64,000 nucleotides of DNA from Planctomycetota bacterium (GCA_028289345.1 JANQQL010000050.1:543223-607222), one strand, 5' to 3'. Numbered from the stretch's first letter, positions 35,741 through 45,298 are shown. Notes: generated from the sequence alone by a model not told the origin. Numbers and translations are program-made.

Positions 35741-36798
35741 CTTCGTGCCCGCTTCACCTCTGGGCTCAATTCCAGATAGGAGCCTTCCTTGATCTGCACC
35801 GTCTCCTCCCACTCGGCGTAACCCGGAATCTTGATCTGCAACAGGTGAGCGCCCACGCTCAGCAAGATCGGTTCCCCGAACCGGGTGCCGTGCAAAGCTC
35901 CGTCGATGCGGATCTCGAGCTTGTCCTGGCTCTTTCGCAAGCCCACCGGGCGATGCACGATCACTCCCTGGCCCTCCAGTTCCAGGGAGAGTTTGACCGG
36001 TCGATAGTCGTCGGCCTCGATCAGGATGACGTCGGTCCACGTCTGGTATCCGTCCCGCTGGATTTCCAGCGAATGGGGGCCGGGGGTCGTTCGAATGCGC
36101 CGCGGCTCGGGGCCGCTCGTGCCCTGGTATTGCTCATCCACGTAGATCTTGGCACCGGCTGGCCGGATCTCCAGCAGCAACCCTTCCCCTTCGACTTCGA
36201 GTTCCACGTCCAGCGATTTGTAGAGCTTCTCGTCGATGTGGACCACGCGGACATACGGCCGATAGCCATCGCGGGTGATCTCGATCTCTCGATCCCCCGG
36301 CTGCATGATCAGGATGTGTCCGTCGAGAGGTCGATGCAGCTTGCCGTCGACGTAGATTTCCGCGTCTTCGGGGTCCATCTTTACCTTGAGTCCCTGGCCC
36401 TCGGGATCCAATCGTGCATCGATGCGACTCGGCGTGTACCCCTGCTTCACTCGCACCGGCTTCAACAGTCCCAGCAGGGGCAGACCCAGGCAGCACGGCG
36501 CGCAGCAAACCCGCATTGCCACCTCGTCTGGGTCGATGACATCCACGTCCTTGCCGAGCTTTACCTGGCGCTCGATCGGGTTGTAGCCGGGTTTCTCGAG
36601 GGCGATGGTGTACGACTTCATCGCTGTCGACAGGGTGAGCTGAGAAGGGGTGGTCAACCCCGAGTCCTCGCCGTCGATCAGGATCCGGGCACCGGAGGGT
36701 TGGGACGCGACATGGATCTTGCGCGCCGTGGTGCAGGCCGAAGACAAGGTCATCAACATCAGCAGGCAACCGATCCAGGAGGCTTGGACGATTTTCAT
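35737..36798 (-). CDS. PEGA-domain lipoprotein
   Basis: Surface lipoprotein of 353 residues with a signal peptide and lipobox (LMTLSSAC, Cys about 22). Four PEGA repeats are visible: 'IHVASQPSGARILIDGEDSG', 'LKVKMDPEDAEIYVDGKLHR', 'LLLEIRPAGAKIYVDEQYQG' and a divergent one near 'KLEIRIDGALHGTRFGEPIL'. The typical strand H-x-I-x-I-x-x-x-G-Y closes each ('EIEITRDGYRPY', 'SLEIQRDGYQTW', 'LLQIKIPGYAEW'). A Cys-rich hydrophobic insert (VCCAPCCLGLPLLGLL) lies after the first repeat. PEGA repeats are thought to bind cell-wall or surface polymers. It sits in the sigma/anti-sigma operon, 12 bases after the DUF4097 gene and coupled to the YidD fusion. Confidence 0.9.
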   Translation of the reverse strand: MKIVQASWIGCLLMLMTLSSACTTARKIHVASQPSGARILIDGEDSGLTTPSQLTLSTAMKSYTIALEKPGYNPIERQVKLGKDVDVIDPDEVAMRVCCAPCCLGLPLLGLLKPVRVKQGYTPSRIDARLDPEGQGLKVKMDPEDAEIYVDGKLHRPLDGHILIMQPGDREIEITRDGYRPYVRVVHIDEKLYKSLDVELEVEGEGLLLEIRPAGAKIYVDEQYQGTSGPEPRRIRTTPGPHSLEIQRDGYQTWTDVILIEADDYRPVKLSLELEGQGVIVHRPVGLRKSQDKLEIRIDGALHGTRFGEPILLSVGAHLLQIKIPGYAEWEETVQIKEGSYLELSPEVKRARR

Positions 36799-36810
36799 GA
36801 GACTGTTCCG

Positions 36811-38118
36811 TTAGGGGTTCTCGGCTTTTCGAATTCGCAACAGGCTGTCCACCGCCAGCGCTTGAATCGCCAGGGCGCCTTGCCCGAGGGTCAACGAGGC
36901 GGACAGAACCCGACCGGACTTCCGGGAGAGAATGCCCTCGAACTCGCATTCGACGCTGCCGAGGGTGGATTGGACTTCGAGTTGGCAGTTGGCGTCGTCG
37001 GGGAGCTGGATCTCCACCGAGCCGCGGTTTTCCAGTTCGACCTTGCCGTCGGTCTCGGACCAAGGGGTCCTGCGTGCGTACAGCAAGAGACCTCCTTCGC
37101 CATGGGCGACGACGTCTCCCGTGACCTCGCGGAGCTGAATGGAACCCTTGGTTCCACCCACTCGTGCGCCGCCCCGGACGTCGTTCAAAGAAAGGTCGGA
37201 GGCGGTGGCATCGATTCGAACGAATCCCTCGACGTCGACCAGAGTGGTGGGGTTGAAGTATCCATCGATCTCGACGCCACCTCCCACTTTGGAAACGCGC
37301 AAAGTTCCGTGGCGATGGTTCAGCGATACGTCGCCACCGACGTCGTTGATGCGGACGTCGGCGTTGTTGCCTTCGACTCGCAGCGTTCCGGTCACTCCCT
37401 CGACGTCGACCGCGCCATAGGGAGCGATCGCGTGGGCGTTGCCCTGAATTCGCTGCATCACGATGGGAGCGTTCTTGTTTTCCGCGAGCAACTCGCCGCC
37501 GCAGTCTTCGAGCCGAATCTCAGAGTACTTGCCTCGCACGTCGGCGCCACCGCGTGCGCGTCGTAGCACCACACTGTCGCTCGCTTGGAGCTTGACGAAT
37601 TCGACAACGTCCTCGACTTCGACGCGACCGTACTCACAAACAATGTCGACAGGACCGGTGACGTCCGCCACTCGCACGGCGCCGAGTCGCGACCGAACAG
37701 TGACTTCGCGACCGCTGGAAACCTCGACATTGCCGAACTTGTTTTCCACGGACAGATTCGTCGCGTCCGGAATCCACAGCAGCAGATTGGCGGCGAAGGA
37801 GAGCTCCGGTGGCTTCGAGTCGGGATCGGGGAAGACCGAGCGCAGGATCGGCGTGCCGTCCTCGTCGGTGTCGACCACCAGCTCGACTTGGTCCAGGAAA
37901 CGGCTCTCTTCCAGGTTGCCGCCTCCCGAGGCGAGGATGGTGAGTTCTGCACGGGGAGTCTGACTGCCGGCGAGGGGGAACACCCGGCAGTCGCCGTGGG
38001 CGTGCACGATGCGCAGGGCCTCGAGCTGAGTCGGCAGCTCGCGACGAAGGGTGCGTTGGGTGTCCGGATTCCAAGTTGTCGCCAGTGTGGCGATCCAGAG
38101 CCAAAAGCCGAAGGTCAT
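36811..38118 (-). CDS. Secreted DUF4097 (adhesin-like) beta-helix protein
   Basis: Exported protein of 435 residues with a signal peptide (MTFGFWLWIATLATTWN). The body is a long run of short beta-strand repeats, each with V/I-x-V spacing and Asn/Gly turns ('NLSVENKFGNVEVSSGREVT', 'DVRINDVGGDVSLNHRHGTL', 'DLSLNDVRGGARVGGTKGSI'), the pattern of DUF4097/putative adhesins that fold as a right-handed beta-helix. The ATG overlaps the anti-sigma TGA as ATGA, so it is made together with the sigma/anti-sigma pair. The ligand is unknown. The BlaR1-like protein's tail at 31707-33599 is of the same type. Confidence 0.85.
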   Translation of the reverse strand: MTFGFWLWIATLATTWNPDTQRTLRRELPTQLEALRIVHAHGDCRVFPLAGSQTPRAELTILASGGGNLEESRFLDQVELVVDTDEDGTPILRSVFPDPDSKPPELSFAANLLLWIPDATNLSVENKFGNVEVSSGREVTVRSRLGAVRVADVTGPVDIVCEYGRVEVEDVVEFVKLQASDSVVLRRARGGADVRGKYSEIRLEDCGGELLAENKNAPIVMQRIQGNAHAIAPYGAVDVEGVTGTLRVEGNNADVRINDVGGDVSLNHRHGTLRVSKVGGGVEIDGYFNPTTLVDVEGFVRIDATASDLSLNDVRGGARVGGTKGSIQLREVTGDVVAHGEGGLLLYARRTPWSETDGKVELENRGSVEIQLPDDANCQLEVQSTLGSVECEFEGILSRKSGRVLSASLTLGQGALAIQALAVDSLLRIRKAENP

Positions 38119-38723
38119 GCGCTTCGACCTTCTTCGGAGAGCTGGCGGAGTAACAGGTGACGACGCTCGCTCAGTTCCAGTAGTCGTTCGCGCAGATGGG
38201 TGTGTCTCGGGTTTGCCTCCAGGGCGCGACGGCATTCGGTGATCGCGTCTTCCAGGAAGCGGACCTCTTCGGCGAGAGGAGAGGGGCTTGCCGCGGGAAC
38301 TGGGTCGTCGAGCCGCGAGGTCAAACGCTCGGACGCGGCATCGAGAGCGTTTTCTTGCTGGATGGCGCTGGCCAGGTCGGCCGAGGTGAGGAGCGCGTCA
38401 CTCGAGGGTGCTTCGGGTCGACTCAGCAACTGGAAGACACTCGCGCAAAGCAGGATCCCGGCGGCCAATGCCGCGAACCAAGAGGCCGAAGTCGGCACGG
38501 TCAGCACCGGGGCGACCGGTGGCTTCTCGCGATACTGGCGCATCACTTCTTCGAAAGCCCCGGCCGGGGCTTTCGGGCGCACCGCGCGCGCCGCTTCGCT
38601 CAAGCGGTCTTCGAAGGCGAGGTTGACCGCGCATTCCGGGCAGCTCGCGGCATGATCGCGCAGCGCCTGCTGATCCTCCGGTCGATCGGAGATGAAGTGG
38701 CTCTCGAAATCACGACAGTTCAT
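38115..38723 (-). CDS. Anti-sigma factor with zf-HC2 motif
   Basis: Membrane-bound anti-sigma of 202 residues. The zinc motif H-x3-C-x2-C is in ALRDHAASCPECAVNL. One transmembrane helix is at about residues 82-100 (SWFAALAAGILLCASVFQLL). The C-terminal part is a charged helix (EEVRFLEDAITECRRALEAN) that may sense the periplasm. It overlaps the sigma gene by 14 bases at the start and the DUF4097 gene by ATGA at the end. Confidence 0.9.
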   Translation of the reverse strand: MNCRDFESHFISDRPEDQQALRDHAASCPECAVNLAFEDRLSEAARAVRPKAPAGAFEEVMRQYREKPPVAPVLTVPTSASWFAALAAGILLCASVFQLLSRPEAPSSDALLTSADLASAIQQENALDAASERLTSRLDDPVPAASPSPLAEEVRFLEDAITECRRALEANPRHTHLRERLLELSERRHLLLRQLSEEGRSA

Positions 38724-39255
38724 CGTGCCACCTCGAGAGTCGTTTCTTGAGCAGGGAACGGGCGTAGCTGAGCTGGGACTTGGACGTACCTTCGTTGATG
38801 TTCATGACCCGGGCGATCTCGGCATGGGTCATGCCCTCGCTGGTATGGAGCACGAACACCAGGCGGGCTTTCTCGGGCAGTCGCTGAATCTCTTGTTCCA
38901 CCGCCGCGTGGAAGTCGTGTTCGGCAGGGGGCTCGTCGGTGACCGGGACGTCGGGAACGATTTCTTCCTCGGCGGATTGCTGGGGCCGCCGCCGACCTTT
39001 GATGCGCAGGGCGATGCGAACCGCGATCTGGCATAGCCAGCCATGCAGGGAACCCTCGCCGCGGTAGGTGGAGAAACGCCGAAACGCCACGAGAAACGTC
39101 TCTTGGAGAGCGTCGGTCGCGTCTTCATGGTTCCTGAGAACTCGGGTCACCACGTGATACACCCCGTCCGCATGCGTGCGGTACAGCTCCTCGAAGGCAT
39201 CTTCGTCCCCGCGCCGACAGGCTTCCGCCAGATCGATCCGCCGCGGCTCGTTCAT
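38710..39255 (-). CDS. ECF RNA polymerase sigma factor
   Basis: ECF sigma of 181 residues at the head of a five-gene operon. Region 2 spans about 10-75 (DAFEELYRTHADGVYHVVTR, 'DATDALQETFLVAFRRFSTY', 'LHGWLCQIAVRIALRIKGRR') and region 4 about 110-170 (LPEKARLVFVLHTSEGMTHA, 'EIARVMNINEGTSKSQLSYA'). The linker 'EEEIVPDVPVTDEP' is acidic. It probably controls its own operon, which encodes the anti-sigma, DUF4097, PEGA and YidD-fusion proteins, all envelope-located. Confidence 0.94.
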   Translation of the reverse strand: MNEPRRIDLAEACRRGDEDAFEELYRTHADGVYHVVTRVLRNHEDATDALQETFLVAFRRFSTYRGEGSLHGWLCQIAVRIALRIKGRRRPQQSAEEEIVPDVPVTDEPPAEHDFHAAVEQEIQRLPEKARLVFVLHTSEGMTHAEIARVMNINEGTSKSQLSYARSLLKKRLSRWHDELS

Positions 39256-39761
39256 CCACTCCTCTCGTATGGGGCCTTAGAGCCTCCGGCCGGATCCCAC
39301 GTTGGAAGGAAAACCGGCCACTCGCGCCGACTTCCCGCAGATCAGTGCGGCGGGGGGCGGTGGCAACCGGCTCCGGGCTGCCTCCCGGATCCCGCGTTCC
39401 CCCGGGCAGGGCGGTTCATTCCCAGGACCAGTTTCGCCCTGGGTCCCCCGCGGGCCAGCGATTCTGCGGGGGTGCGGTTCCCGGGACAGCCCGCAGCAGC
39501 CTATCGCCGCGGGGCGGTCCAGGTTCGTAAGTGCGGGAAAATCCTCACCTGGCCGCCACTGACGAACGGAGCGTCACCAAGGGGCGAACCACGACTACGA
39601 AGTCATGATTCCCAGCGGCACCCTGGTGAATCGGCGGCCACTTCGAGCCAGTGCTTCGGAGCGTTGCGTCGCCTTGGTCCCCTCGGGTAAGCTCCGCCGC
39701 CTTCCCCGCTCGGGGCTCTCGGAACCAGTCATCACCTCCCCAACACACCCTGGAGGCCTGC
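39256..39761. other. Intergenic region between divergent sigma operon and lipoprotein gene
   Basis: 506 bases of GC-rich sequence with no supportable coding frame. It must hold the promoters of both divergent units; I see no clear consensus. TGGAGG, the ribosome site of the next gene, is at 39750-39755. Confidence 0.5.
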
Positions 39762-40145
39762 GTGAAATCTCGCATCCTTTCGCTTTGCTTGATGACCACG
39801 ATGTTGCTCACTGTGGGCTGCGGTTCGCTGAAACGCGCGGGAACGGATTTGGCCGTGGTCGTGACCTCGCCGGTCAATATCCCCTTGGCAGCTGGATACG
39901 ACTCCCTGGATTGGGGCGAGAACACCGGCAATCCCACGTCGGTCCTGCTTCTCCCTCCCAACTTCGTGCTCCATGGCCTGAAGCACATCGCCTACACCGG
40001 CGCTCATCTGGTCGACGTGTTCGCCTCGCCGCTGTACCTGCTGGCGTCCATCACCGAGCGCAACGACCTGAGTCCGATCGAACTCTACTCGCTACAGGAT
40101 GGCTTCCCCTGGAAGAGCCAGCCCTGGCCCGCGCTGGAAGACTGA
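39762..40145 (+). CDS. Small hypothetical lipoprotein
   Basis: Lipoprotein of 127 residues with signal peptide and lipobox (LLTVGC, Cys20), starting at GTG behind TGGAGG. The mature part (GTDLAVVVTSPVNIPLAAGY, then 'NFVLHGLKHIAYTGAHLVDV') has two short hydrophobic segments and ends in a Trp-rich tail (PWKSQPWPALED). I do not recognise the family. No operon partner. Confidence 0.82.
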   Translation: MKSRILSLCLMTTMLLTVGCGSLKRAGTDLAVVVTSPVNIPLAAGYDSLDWGENTGNPTSVLLLPPNFVLHGLKHIAYTGAHLVDVFASPLYLLASITERNDLSPIELYSLQDGFPWKSQPWPALED

Positions 40146-40473
40146 TCGCCCAAGCGTCACCGCGTCGCTGTCAGCCCTCAGATTTTTGACCGCAAGGCTC
40201 GCCTTGTCGGCGGGTCCTGCTTTCGTGTCAAAAGTCTTGGATGACACGACTCGAAGGTCGGCGCAGCGGCGGGCTGGTGGCTCACCCCCGATTCGAATCG
40301 TTGGTGAGGGAAGGCTCGCGCGGCCACGGCTCTCGCAGGCGATCGCTCATCCGCAGTTCTCCTTGTCGGGAGAGCTTCGGTGGGGAGATCAGCGAGCGCG
40401 ACTCCACGGTTTCGACTCGTCTCCCTTGCAGGCCTCCGCGAGGTGGCGCGGTTGTTTCTCGCGATCGAGGCAC
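40146..40473. other. Intergenic region between convergent genes
   Basis: 328 bases between convergent stops. Open frames here are basic and low in complexity, and no terminator with a T-run was found. Confidence 0.45.
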
Positions 40474-41154
40474 CTACCTCAAGAAATCGAGGGCCTCTGG
40501 GTGACCCAAAGTCTCGACGACAAGGGTCGGCTCGTGGGTGGCGAGCTCTTCGACGGCGAAGGGCCCGGTGGCGACCGCCAGGCATTCGGCGCCGAGGGCT
40601 TTTGCCGCGGCGATGTCCGCCGGGGTGTCGCCGATGACCACCACTCGACAGTCCCGTTCGGTCCAACCGTGCCGTTGGAATCCTCGGTCGCGGCCGCATT
40701 CGAGCACGCGGTGACGCAGCTCGTGATCGCTTCCGAAGCCCCCGAATGAGAAGCGCTCGAACAGGTTGACGGGAGTCAGTTTGGCTCGGGCGCCGGCTTC
40801 CAGGTTGCCCGTTCCGAGACCGAGTGCGGCCTGTTCTCGTGCTTCCAGGGCATCCAGGATCTCGAATACCCCGTCCAACACCCGGACCAACGGCTTGTCC
40901 GCGATCGCGCCGCCGAGCTCTGCCACGTAGCGATCGAGGGTCGCATCGATCTGCTCGTCGGTGGCCTGCTGGCCCGAGGCCTCCAGGCCGGCCCGGACAA
41001 TGGCCGGGTCAGTCATGCCCGCGAAGGGAACCGAGGAAAGCGCGGCGGCGGATCCATGCAGCGTGTCGAACGCGCGTTCCATGGCCAGCATTCCGACGCC
41101 CCCGCTGGTGATCAACGTGCCGTCGATGTCAAACAGGTAGAGGGAGCGGGACAC
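40474..41154 (-). CDS. HAD superfamily phosphatase (phosphoglycolate phosphatase-like)
   Basis: Cytoplasmic HAD hydrolase of 226 residues. Motif I FDIDGTL (nucleophile Asp8, acid/base Asp10) opens the protein. The cap region is helical (residues about 18-85). Motif II Thr is near 'LGLGTGNLEAG', motif III Lys in 'ARAKLTPVNLF', and motif IV is VVVIGDTPADIAAA. The layout fits the phosphoglycolate phosphatase/beta-phosphoglucomutase-like group. Substrate unknown. It lies 33 bases after the sulfatase-like gene on the same strand. Confidence 0.92.
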   Translation of the reverse strand: MSRSLYLFDIDGTLITSGGVGMLAMERAFDTLHGSAAALSSVPFAGMTDPAIVRAGLEASGQQATDEQIDATLDRYVAELGGAIADKPLVRVLDGVFEILDALEAREQAALGLGTGNLEAGARAKLTPVNLFERFSFGGFGSDHELRHRVLECGRDRGFQRHGWTERDCRVVVIGDTPADIAAAKALGAECLAVATGPFAVEELATHEPTLVVETLGHPEALDFLR

Positions 41155-41187
41155 GGGAGTCTCCGAAGCGGGATGCGAGTGGGCGAC

Positions 41188-44082
41188 TTACTCGATGTAG
41201 CCGAGGGCGCGCAGTGCTTCCATGTTCTCTTCGGTGAGTCGCACGTCGAGGATGTTATTGATCGGTTCGAACCCGGCGGCTCGATATCCCTGCAAGTGTC
41301 CGAGCAGATGACTCACGAAGTTTTCCGCGCGGTCGGGATACTCCGCCGCCAGGTCGGAAAATTCCCCGGGATCCTTGCGCAGGTCGAACAAGTGGCGGAC
41401 CTCGGGTTTGTGCTCGTTGTCGTAGTTCTGCTGAATGACCTTCACTCCGTCGAGCACCAAGCAGCGCAGCTCCGGTTGCTCTTCGGCGATGATCGACAAA
41501 GGTTCGGGGAGGCTCTCGGACTTCCACATGGAGGACAGGTCGGTTCCCTGGCAAGTGCCGGCGGGGAAGGGCGCGTCGAGCATCGACGCCAGAGTGGGGT
41601 AGACGTCCATCAAACGCACCGGGTCTTCCACGCGGATCCCTCGGGCACGGTCTTCTCCGGGCAGTTTCAGGACCATGGGGACCTGCAGCAGAGTGTCCCA
41701 CAAGCGACCGCCGTGTCCGAACTGACCGTGTTCCCCAAACTCTTCTCCGTGGTCCGAAATCACCAGAATGGCGGTGTCCTCGTACAGCCCCAAATCCTTG
41801 AGTTTCTGCACCAGACGCCCGAACTCGAGGTCGTTGTAGAGGATCTCTTCGTCGTACAGGTCGATGACGTACTGCACGTCCGTGTCGGACAAGGGCATCA
41901 AAGCTTCCAGACTACGGGAGCCGGTGACTTTGGGATTCAGCTTGCCCTCATAGCCCTTGTTGAAAGTGCCGGCGGTTTCTGCGGGCGGGTCGTATTTGGC
42001 ATGAGGATCGATGGTGTGCACGTACAAGAAGAACGGGGTGTCGCCATTTGCGTCCAGCCAGGGGTAAACCTGGTCGAGGACCTCGCCGGCCCGGGACTGT
42101 CCGGCATTCTCGTCGACGGCGGTGAAGGACTGGAAGCCCTGCACGAAGTTCAATCCGAGGCCATGGATCTGGGCATTGGCAATGAAGGCCGCGGTGTTGT
42201 ACTCCGCTTGATGCAGAAGCTCCGGCAGCGTCAGCAGTTCCGGGGCCAGTCCCGAGGTCTTGCCGGCGCCGTGGAACGAATACAGCAGTCCGGTCATCAA
42301 GGTGGCGATCGACGGACGCGTCCACGGGGCTTGGGAATAGGCTCGTTCGAACAGGACTCCGTCGTCGGCCAAGGCGTCGATGTGGGGGCTGGTTTCTCGT
42401 TCGTAGCCGTAACAGGAGAGGTGGTCCGCTCGCAGGGTGTCGATCAAGTAGACCAGCAGGTTCGGCTTGCGCGGCTTGGCAACGTTTGAGGTGATCGTGG
42501 GTTCGGCGACCACCACCAACATCTGTCGGGCGGCGACGGGGGTTGCCTTGGGGCCGATGCAGCGAAACTGGATCTGATCGGTCGCCTTCCACGAAGAGAG
42601 TTCGATCGAATGATCTTTGAACGCCAGGGTTTCCTTCAGCTTGACTTCTTTCAGGACCTCTTCGCCGTCGTCGCTCACCCGAAGCACTTGCACCTTGGGC
42701 GGGTGGGTGAGGAGCGTTTCGCGGTCTGCCGGCAGCATGCCGAGGGCAAAGGTCAGGGTTCCCGGTTGGCCGGCAAACGTGATTCGGCTGCTGGCGGGGA
42801 GCAGTAGCGAGCGCCGCGTGGTCTTACCCAGCTGGACGTGTCGCACCAGTGGGTGGTCGGTTTCCTCGGACTCGAAGCCACGCAGAGGCGCCAAATCTTG
42901 CTGATAGGTTGCGTTGGGCTGGAGCAGCCAAAGACGTCCCTTGAGCGGACCGTCCAACGAGCGCGCCGTGAGCTCGGCTGGCCCGGACTCTTCCAGAACG
43001 AAGGGGAACTCTCGAGTCGCGCCCTTTTCGCTGGGGGTGGCCAGAACCCTGCCACCCATCGAAATCTCCAGCAGCTGAGGGGGGTCGACGGTCACCGCGG
43101 CACGGCCGGGAACCACCTGCACGCGGGTCGTCACGGACTCGATCCCACGGGCCGGGCGAGAACTCTTCAGTCCCTGGATGCCGGCGGGACTCGCCGGCAG
43201 ATACTCCACTTCAAACTCATCCAGAGGCAGCTCGGTGTGCACGAAGGCGCGGTCTCCTCCTCCTTGGTGGTGCATCCCCAAGGTATGGAGGGCAATCTTC
43301 GAGGTGTCATCTCCTCGTTCGATGTCCTCCACTAAGACCGTCAGTGTCTGGGATCCCACGGCGGCGGGAAGTTCGAAGCGCGAGAGTTCGTCCGCGGACT
43401 TGTTCTGGTTGAGTCGGTAGACCTCTTCGCCATCGCACAGGAAACGAATGGTCGGAACGTTGGTCGGGTCCCAGATGCCGACGCCGCGGGCATTGACGCC
43501 GATCTCCATCGGCACGCCCACCCTGTGGAGGGGAATCTCGATCGTGCAGGGCCGATTCAAAAGGACCGAAGCGTCTCCTTCCGGGGTCCGCGGTTTGGCC
43601 CAGCCCTTGTCGAATTGGGGAAGAGTGGCGACGCGAAACTCGAACTCCTCCGGCACCAAGCGGAGGTCCACCACGGGTTCGCTGTCATCGTCGGCGAGTT
43701 CCGGGTTCAACGGCTTGTCGAGATGCCACAAGCGAGCCATCACTGGCGCATCGGACTCGTTTCGAGCGAAAGGCGCCGGCAGACGCAAGATGTGGTGACC
43801 GGTGGTCGGGTCCACGCCGTCGCTGGTCAGCTCGCTCAGCGGGTAGCGTTTGGCCTGGGGCTTGTTGGAAAGGGCGTCGACGAGGAATGAGTTCGTGTCG
43901 GCGGCGCGGATGTCGTCCAAGAGAAACCGTTGGCGCAGACTTTGGCTCGTCGCGGGTTCCTCCGGTGGCGGACTTGTGGGAGTGGCGGGTGTGGCGACGG
44001 GCTCTCCTGGTTCCTCCTGGGAATCCGAGCAACTCGCCAAGGTCCCCAAGAGAAGGACTCCGCCGGCGACGGCGTTCCTCAT
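41188..44082 (-). CDS. Large sulfatase-fold lipoprotein
   Basis: Envelope-anchored protein of about 964 residues. The signal peptide and lipobox are MRNAVAGGVLLLGTLASC, which fixes ATG 44082 as the likely start; longer starts (44256 or 44577) would place about 58-165 residues in front. Residues about 60-540 are beta-rich, with no recognised domain. The C-terminal part is an alkaline-phosphatase-superfamily domain: NLLVYLIDTLRADHLSCYGY, 'QAPWTRPSIATLMTGLLYSF' at the nucleophile, 'YVHTIDPHAKYDPP' and 'ILVISDHGEEFGEHGQFGHG'. The nucleophile site has Thr, not Cys, so FGly use is unlikely; a phospho- or sulfohydrolase role is inferred. Ends 'ENMEALRALGYIE', a tail shared by several such proteins here. 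Confidence 0.85.
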   Translation of the reverse strand: MRNAVAGGVLLLGTLASCSDSQEEPGEPVATPATPTSPPPEEPATSQSLRQRFLLDDIRAADTNSFLVDALSNKPQAKRYPLSELTSDGVDPTTGHHILRLPAPFARNESDAPVMARLWHLDKPLNPELADDDSEPVVDLRLVPEEFEFRVATLPQFDKGWAKPRTPEGDASVLLNRPCTIEIPLHRVGVPMEIGVNARGVGIWDPTNVPTIRFLCDGEEVYRLNQNKSADELSRFELPAAVGSQTLTVLVEDIERGDDTSKIALHTLGMHHQGGGDRAFVHTELPLDEFEVEYLPASPAGIQGLKSSRPARGIESVTTRVQVVPGRAAVTVDPPQLLEISMGGRVLATPSEKGATREFPFVLEESGPAELTARSLDGPLKGRLWLLQPNATYQQDLAPLRGFESEETDHPLVRHVQLGKTTRRSLLLPASSRITFAGQPGTLTFALGMLPADRETLLTHPPKVQVLRVSDDGEEVLKEVKLKETLAFKDHSIELSSWKATDQIQFRCIGPKATPVAARQMLVVVAEPTITSNVAKPRKPNLLVYLIDTLRADHLSCYGYERETSPHIDALADDGVLFERAYSQAPWTRPSIATLMTGLLYSFHGAGKTSGLAPELLTLPELLHQAEYNTAAFIANAQIHGLGLNFVQGFQSFTAVDENAGQSRAGEVLDQVYPWLDANGDTPFFLYVHTIDPHAKYDPPAETAGTFNKGYEGKLNPKVTGSRSLEALMPLSDTDVQYVIDLYDEEILYNDLEFGRLVQKLKDLGLYEDTAILVISDHGEEFGEHGQFGHGGRLWDTLLQVPMVLKLPGEDRARGIRVEDPVRLMDVYPTLASMLDAPFPAGTCQGTDLSSMWKSESLPEPLSIIAEEQPELRCLVLDGVKVIQQNYDNEHKPEVRHLFDLRKDPGEFSDLAAEYPDRAENFVSHLLGHLQGYRAAGFEPINNILDVRLTEENMEALRALGYIE

Positions 44083-44594
44083 CCAGGGAGACTGCTTGCG
44101 AGCAACCCTTTCCGGGGAAGAAGACCGATGCCGTTGCGAGAGGCTCGGGGAGGCTTGCTGTTTTGGCCGGTGCGCCGAACCCGGGGCCTCGGCCCACCGG
44201 TCATTCGTGGGCGCCCGCGATCCATCGGGAGGAGGAAGCTCGGAATCAGGATGCATGCGCGGCGGGCCTTGGGAGAATCGGAATGGAAAGGGACGCCCCC
44301 GATTATCGTGCCACTTCGGGGTTGTGTCCAAGCTTGCCCCGGCTTGGTGGCCTGCGGACTGCGGGACCCGTGCGACGCTCCCGGAAGTCGGCGCCGGCGT
44401 CTGTGGTTCGATCGGCGGGAACCGGCTCCGTTCCGAAATCGGAGCCGACGCGAATCCTGACGGTTTCCCGTCGCACGTTGCAGGGAACCGCGACAGACGC
44501 GGATCGGGGAGGGCTGGCGAACAGGATCGGCCGGACACACGAAACGAGGGATTTCTTCGCCTTCGGGCGAGGCGCAACGGGTAGGAGGTGAGGG
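44083..44594. other. Upstream region of the large sulfatase-fold gene
   Basis: 512 bases. The sulfatase frame remains open on the minus strand to 44577, but the sequence is Pro/Arg/Ser-rich and non-coding in style. The promoters of both divergent genes must lie here. The EVE gene's AGGAGG is at 44583-44588. Confidence 0.45.
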
Positions 44595-45071
44595 TTGGCT
44601 CGCTATTGGCTCTTCAAGTCGGAACCGTCGGACTATTCGATTCAGGATCTGCGCAAGGAGAAGCGCAAGACGGCGTGTTGGGACGGAGTCCGCAACTACC
44701 AGGCGCGAAATCTGTTGCGCGACGAGGTCAAGAAGGGCGACCGCGTGTTCTTCTACCACAGCAACAGCAAGCCGAGCGGGGTCGTGGGCATCGCCGAGGT
44801 GGCGAAAGAGGGGTATCCGGATCCGACCGCTTTCGATCCGAAAGCCAAGCACTTCGATCCCAAGAGCGATCCCGACAACCCGCGCTGGTACGCCGTCGAT
44901 CTCCGCTTCGTCGAAGAGTTTGACGGGACGGTCGCGCTCGCCACTCTGCGCGAGACCAAAGGTCTGGAAGACATGCTGCTGCTGCGCCGCGGACAGCGCC
45001 TCTCGATTCAGAAGGTCAGTGCCAAGGAGTGGAAAGTCGTCACCAAGATGGCCGGGGCGAAGAAGGGCTGA
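44595..45071 (+). CDS. EVE domain protein (PUA-like, thymocyte nuclear protein 1 type)
   Basis: Small PUA-fold protein of 158 residues, expected to bind modified nucleobases in nucleic acid. The family start is RYWLFKSEPSDYSIQDL, then 'WDGVRNYQARNLLRDEVKKG' (conserved Trp, Arg-Asn-Tyr) and 'VFFYHSNSKPSGVVGIAEV', with 'WYAVDLRFVEEF' later. The TTG start at 44595 has AGGAGG at good spacing. Length is normal for the family. Confidence 0.93.
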   Translation: MARYWLFKSEPSDYSIQDLRKEKRKTACWDGVRNYQARNLLRDEVKKGDRVFFYHSNSKPSGVVGIAEVAKEGYPDPTAFDPKAKHFDPKSDPDNPRWYAVDLRFVEEFDGTVALATLRETKGLEDMLLLRRGQRLSIQKVSAKEWKVVTKMAGAKKG

Positions 45072-45086
45072 TTCGGTCGAATCGAT

Positions 45087-45108
45087 CCGGGTTTGCTTCG
45101 CAACCCGG
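45087..45108. repeat. Hairpin between convergent genes
   Basis: CCGGGTTTGC-TTC-GCAACCCGG, stem interrupted by one bulged T, 16 bases past the EVE stop. No T-run follows, so it is a weak terminator candidate. Confidence 0.35.
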
Positions 45109-45298
45109 GCTGAGGAACCAGAAAGCCGCCCCGCGGTATCGCAGGCCGTGGAAGAAGGCCTCCCATGGCGATCGAGAGATCTTCGTTTCCGCCGAGGAGT
45201 CGAGACGCAGGCGAATCGGTGGGTTCGTCGAGGATTCGAGGACGAAGACCGAAGCGAGAAGGTCCGGTCGGGCGCGGGAAGATGCTTGCAACGGACAG

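Noticed and set aside
35713..37566. Plus-strand open frame opposite the PEGA and DUF4097 genes
   Set aside because: Spans two real minus-strand genes and their junction; no motif and biased composition.
41056..42489. Plus-strand open frame opposite the sulfatase-fold gene
   Set aside because: Shadow of the conserved hydrolase domain; no recognisable product.
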